Below, piece by piece: positions 60,833 through 64,000 of a stretch of DNA of 64,000 nucleotides (positions are counted from its first letter, which is position 1; every line of letters starts with the position of its first letter). Under the pieces are notes generated by a model, which had not been told where the DNA came from, did not search any database, and saw only the letters and a list, made by a program, of their open reading frames with translations. The position numbers and the translations under genes were made by a program. This stretch comes from JAYWGN01 sp043778255 (GTDB taxonomy: Bacteria > Bacteroidota > Bacteroidia > Chitinophagales > Chitinophagaceae): the NCBI GenBank assembly GCA_043778255.1, contig JAYWGN010000001.1, positions 70,332-134,331 of the forward strand, written 5' to 3'.

Positions 60833-62932
60833 TTATTGTACCAATTCCAAAAACTCTTGCTCTGTAAGTATATTTATGGTAGTTATTTTTTTTGCTTTTT
60901 CTAGTTTGCTACCAGCATCGGTGCCTACTACTAAGTAATCTAATTTGCTACTAATACCACTTAGTATTTTTGCTCCCTTAGCCTCTGCCACAGCTTCGGC
61001 TTCGTTACGTTTTAGTTGGGTTAGGGTACCCGTAAACAAAAATGTTTTGCCACTCAAACCTCCCTCTATTATTGCATTTTTTTTCTCATTTTGTAGTACA
61101 AGCCCAAGTGCTTCCAGTTCTTTTAGCAAGGCTATATTTTTGGCTTCGCCAAAATAAGTACTAATGCTACTGGCCACTTTAATACCAATATCATCTAGCT
61201 GTTGTAGCTGCTCTATGGTATAGTTAGCAAGGTCATGTAAGTGTGTAATGCGCTGTGCTAGTACCTTTGCCGTGTTTTCGCCAACAAACCTAATACCTAA
61301 GCCATATATTATTCGGTGTAAGGGTTGTTGTTTACTTTTTTCTATACTCTCTTCTAATTTATCCACACTTTTTTTACCATAGCCATCAAGTGTAGCAAGC
61401 TCTTGGTAGGGCAATTTGTATATATCGGTAATGTTAGTAAGCCACCCTTTTTCATAAAATTTTATAACGTTCTGTTCGCCAAAGCTTTTAATGTCAAGGG
61501 CATCTTTACTTACAAAGTGTATAAGCCGCCCAATTGCCTGTTCCTTACAATTGTAATTAGAGCAACGCCATACAGCTTCGGCCTCCTCCTTTACAAGTAG
61601 GGCATTACACACTGGGCATTGGGTAGGGAAAGTAATCATAGTTTCCTTACCCGTTCTAGCTTCGGTTACACTCCTCACTATTTGTGGTATTACATCACCT
61701 GCCCTTTCTATTATTACGGTGTCGCCAATTTTCAAATCTTTTTCTTTTATATACTCTTCGTTGTGTATGCTTATACTACTTACTGTTACACCACCAACGG
61801 CTACTGGTGTAAGCTTGGCTACAGGTGTTACAGCACCGGTACGGCCTACTTGGTACTCCACTGCTAATAGTTGTGTAGTAGCTTGCCTAGCTTTGTATTT
61901 GTAGGCCATAGCCCACCTTGGGTGGTGGCTTGTCATGCCCATGGCTTCTTGTTGTGCCAGGTTATTTACTTTTATAACCATACCATCTATCTCGTAGGGT
62001 AAGTCATCTCTACCATTTTCAAATTGGTTAATATATTCAATTACAGCAGCTATATTATGTACTACTTTCTTTTCGGTGGTAGGGCTTTTAAATCCTAGTG
62101 CAGTAAGCATTTCCAACTCACCACTGTGATTTTTGATTTTTAATTTTTGATTTTCTAATTCACCACCTCCCACTCCTAACTTCTCATTTCCAACTTCTGC
62201 TTTAAACCCAATATGGTAAAGGAATGCATCCAACTTTCGTCGTTTTACTTCCTTAGGGTCTTTTATGCGTAAGCTACCACTTGCCGTATTGCGAGGGTTA
62301 GCTACAGGTGGTAGCCCCTGCTGTAGCAAGTAATTATTGTAGGTAGCAAAGTTAGCTTTGGTCATTATTATTTCGCCCCTTATTTCTACTTGTTTTAAGC
62401 CATACTGGCTAAATTTTGCATGTAGCGGAATGCTTTGTATTTGCTTTGCATTTATGGTTATATCATCGCCCTCTACACCATTGCCTCTTGTGGTGGCACG
62501 GGTAAGGCTATCGTTTTCGTATATAAGCGATATACTAGCTCCGTCAAATTTTGGCTCTATACAATATTCTATGGTATCTACCTTAGCTAGTTCCCTGCAT
62601 TTTCTATCCCAATCTATAAGGTCATCGGCATTGTAGCTATTGCTAAGGCTAAGCATAGGTACTAAGTGTGGTACGGTTACAAATTCTTTAATAAGCCCAC
62701 TGGCTACACGTTGGGTAGGTGAGTCTGGTGTTATAGTTTCAGGCTTTTCATTTTCAAGCCTTACTAATGTATGGTACAATTGGTCATATTCATAATCGGT
62801 TATGGTAGGTTTATTATGTACATAATATTGCTGTTCGTGGTAGCGTAGCACATCTTTTAATTGAGCTATAGCCAATAAGGTTATTGTATTATTTTGTACC
62901 TGTTGTAGCAGTTGTAGGGTTTGTTGTTGCAT
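60833..62932 (-). CDS. ligA: NAD-dependent DNA ligase LigA
   Basis: A 699-residue NAD+-dependent ligase that seals nicks in replication and repair. Domains in order: Ia (YYVHNKPTITDYEYDQLYHTL), adenylation domain with EPKFDGASI (nucleophile Lys) and YEIDGMVIKVN, OB domain (VGRTGAVTPVAKLTPV), Zn finger (CPVC...CSNYNC), helix-hairpin-helix region (LDGYGKKSVDKL) and C-terminal BRCT (GKTFLFTGTL...LVVGTDAGSKL). Between IGFKAE and MLTALGFK (about residues 239-268) lies a Lys/Glu/Gly-rich insert that is encoded by a heptamer array and is not a family feature. Otherwise complete. Confidence 0.96.
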   Translation of the reverse strand: MQQQTLQLLQQVQNNTITLLAIAQLKDVLRYHEQQYYVHNKPTITDYEYDQLYHTLVRLENEKPETITPDSPTQRVASGLIKEFVTVPHLVPMLSLSNSYNADDLIDWDRKCRELAKVDTIEYCIEPKFDGASISLIYENDSLTRATTRGNGVEGDDITINAKQIQSIPLHAKFSQYGLKQVEIRGEIIMTKANFATYNNYLLQQGLPPVANPRNTASGSLRIKDPKEVKRRKLDAFLYHIGFKAEVGNEKLGVGGGELENQKLKIKNHSGELEMLTALGFKSPTTEKKVVHNIAAVIEYINQFENGRDDLPYEIDGMVIKVNNLAQQEAMGMTSHHPRWAMAYKYKARQATTQLLAVEYQVGRTGAVTPVAKLTPVAVGGVTVSSISIHNEEYIKEKDLKIGDTVIIERAGDVIPQIVRSVTEARTGKETMITFPTQCPVCNALLVKEEAEAVWRCSNYNCKEQAIGRLIHFVSKDALDIKSFGEQNVIKFYEKGWLTNITDIYKLPYQELATLDGYGKKSVDKLEESIEKSKQQPLHRIIYGLGIRFVGENTAKVLAQRITHLHDLANYTIEQLQQLDDIGIKVASSISTYFGEAKNIALLKELEALGLVLQNEKKNAIIEGGLSGKTFLFTGTLTQLKRNEAEAVAEAKGAKILSGISSKLDYLVVGTDAGSKLEKAKKITTINILTEQEFLELVQ
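62128..62197. repeat. Heptamer array inside the ligA coding sequence
   Basis: Ten consecutive 7-nt units in register (GATTTTT, GATTTTT, AATTTTT, GATTTTC, TAATTCA, CCACCTC, CCACTCC, TAACTTC, TCATTTC, CAACTTC), possibly extending a unit or two on either side. Translated on the minus strand it gives the extra loop of the ligase. Confidence 0.75.
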
Positions 62933-63153
62933 TATATAAAACTAATAACTTTATCTTTATAGTAGTATCTTTTTATTTCATTTTTTTTGTGTACAATATT
63001 TTAAAATTAGGTATGGCTACTTATTTATTGCATTTTTAAAATTGAGTATTGCACACTACATTTAACATGCTTACAATTATTAATTACCCAACCTTACCCC
63101 GAATATCCTTAATACTTTTTAATCAATTACTTAGTATTGACCACAGAAATTTG

Positions 63154-63243
63154 CACATTGAAAATTGTATATTGAATATTATTTAACTTAATAATTACAT
63201 CAAAAATTATTCATTTTTAATTATTCATTATTAATTAATTCAG
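63154..63243. repeat. Two short heptamer runs
   Basis: 63154-63181 reads CACATTG, AAAATTG, TATATTG, AATATTA. 63202-63243 reads AAAAATT, ATTCATT, TTTAATT, ATTCATT, ATTAATT, AATTCAG. Both keep a 7-nt step and the ATT core of the other arrays. Confidence 0.6.
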
Positions 63244-63473
63244 GGGCTTTCCCCAATCGTATTTAATTGTAGCCATATATCCCTGCCCGGCTATTATCTT
63301 TTTTTCGTCGCTCATAATTTGAAAATACTTAACCTCAAAAAAAAGGATAACCGCCTAAGCAGGGCAGCCCTTGGGCTTTTGTAGTGCTATTGAGCACTCC
63401 GCAACTACCCTACAAATATTCAATAAAATGTTACATAAATAAACCTATAAGGTTTTTGAAAACATTATAGGTT
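63242..63473. repeat. Duplicated structured element, copy 1 (candidate ncRNA)
   Basis: A non-coding unit of ~185 bp plus a terminator-like hairpin (AACCTATAA / TTATAGGTT at 63442-63473), repeated 420 bp downstream. Internal pairings: GGGG/CCCC at its start, CCCTGC (63281-63286) with GCAGGG (63359-63364), TTATC (63294-63298) with GATAA (63346-63350), and GTAGT (63381-63385) with ACTAC (63404-63408). Its direction of transcription is not settled. Confidence 0.7.
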
Positions 63474-63559
63474 GTACTTCATTCAATTTAAAATTTATAA
63501 ACTCCATAGTATGCGATTAGCACATTAACATATTAGCACAACTTGTCCCGAGTATTCGG

Positions 63560-63657
63560 GATTATCAATTATCAATTATCAATTGTCAATTATGAATTAT
63601 CCATTGTCAATTATCCATTGTCAATTATCAATTGTCAATTATCAATTGTCAATTAAC
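63560..63657. repeat. Heptamer array of 14 MATTRTC-type units
   Basis: Fourteen units in register, chiefly AATTATC, AATTGTC and CATTGTC, placed between the two copies of the duplicated element and preceded by a TCCCGA/TCGGGA hairpin at 63546-63560. Confidence 0.9.
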
Positions 63658-63661
63658 ATTT

Positions 63662-63896
63662 AGGGGCTTTCCCCAATCATATTTCAATATAGCCACATAT
63701 CCCTGCCCGGCTATTATCTTTTTTTTCGTCGCTCATAATTTGAAAACACTTAACCTCAAAAAAAAGGATAACCGCCTAAGCAGGGCAGCCCATGGACTTT
63801 TGTAATACCATTGAGCACTCCGCAATTACCCTACAAATATTCAATAAATTCTCAAATAAAAAAACCTATAAGGTTTTCAAAAACCTTATAGGTTTT
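63662..63896. repeat. Duplicated structured element, copy 2 (candidate ncRNA)
   Basis: Near-identical to copy 1 over ~185 bp, with one extra T in the T-run at 63719-63726, and ending in a perfect 17-bp hairpin (AAAACCTATAAGGTTTT at 63861-63877 with its complement at 63880-63896). In the GTAGT/ACTAC stem of copy 1, this copy has GTAAT (63802-63806) and ATTAC (63825-63829), a compensatory change. Confidence 0.7.
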
Positions 63897-63918
63897 ACAT
63901 TAGTAAACCACCAGACCC

Positions 63919-63947
63919 TGCCGAGACGGAACTTTGCCGAGACGGAA
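63919..63947. repeat. Short direct repeat TGCCGAGACGGAA
   Basis: A 13-nt GC-rich word occurs twice, at 63919-63931 and 63935-63947, just after copy 2 of the structured element; the window ends soon after. Confidence 0.7.
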
Positions 63948-64000
63948 TATTACCGAATTAATACTACCGTTCCTTTACGCAATTGTGGCTGTTCGTACTT

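Noticed and set aside
63242..63473. tmRNA, SRP RNA, 6S RNA or RNase P RNA
   Set aside because: I compared the element with the conserved cores of these RNAs from memory and saw none of them (no GGAAG-type SRP loop, no tmRNA ends, no RNase P core).

Overview
The window comes from a low-GC member of the Bacteroidota, most likely a Chitinophagaceae-like bacterium. The evidence is the Bacteroidota -7 promoter box (TAnnTTTG) in front of many genes, weak Shine-Dalgarno signals, a type IX secretion C-terminal sorting domain, a beta-propeller sensor histidine kinase with a Y_Y_Y domain, a DUF4836 lipoprotein, a eukaryotic-type citrate synthase, a long-tailed ribosomal protein S16 and a bacterial GH3-family protein. 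There are no rRNA genes, no tRNA I could recognise and no CRISPR array.

Layout. 0-11.6 kb: small membrane proteins with a winged-helix regulator, two tandem LD-carboxypeptidases, an AI-2E-type permease, a MarR regulator, an FkbM methyltransferase, glycyl-tRNA synthetase, a GH3-family protein and a secreted endonuclease/phosphatase-fold enzyme. 11.7-19.0 kb: an A+T-rich accessory island. It holds a Fic protein bracketed by two copies of a palindrome, a tight four-gene operon (small HTH protein, C5 DNA methyltransferase, a 731-aa protein with two GHKL ATPase modules and a candidate phospho-acceptor His, and a receiver-domain protein), and a HigA-like N-terminal stub. 19.1-26.3 kb: citrate synthase, rpsP, an aminotransferase and a two-component pair. 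26.4-38.0 kb: ten consecutive exported proteins, including lipoproteins, a YadA-like beta-roll protein with an S74-type chaperone end, a kelch protein and a T9SS cargo protein. 38-41 kb: RtcB and an OB-fold RNA ligase, an apparent RNA-repair pair. 41.3-44 kb: an SOS-type cassette of SRAP protein, a UmuD homologue lacking both catalytic residues, and UmuC. 44-49 kb: PBP4-type peptidase, a decayed toxin-antitoxin pair, CinA, a degenerate serine-hydrolase-like protein and dCTP deaminase. 49-63 kb: holA, two orphan LuxR-type response regulators, a class IV aminotransferase, photolyase, a membrane permease-like protein and ABC ATPase, a DUF4836 lipoprotein, a DUF937-OmpA protein and NAD-dependent DNA ligase. 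63-64 kb: a non-coding region with a duplicated structured element.

The most interesting points are the methyltransferase/GHKL-kinase/receiver operon, which looks like a DNA-modification system wired to a phosphorelay and has no recognisable nuclease; a family of heptanucleotide arrays (40 perfectly phased units at 36.3 kb, with related arrays at 7.9, 63.2 and 63.6 kb and one inside the ligA reading frame); a duplicated element near 63.3/63.7 kb with one compensatory base-pair change; and a toxin pseudogene at 45.5-45.8 kb that becomes readable when two stops and one frameshift are repaired.
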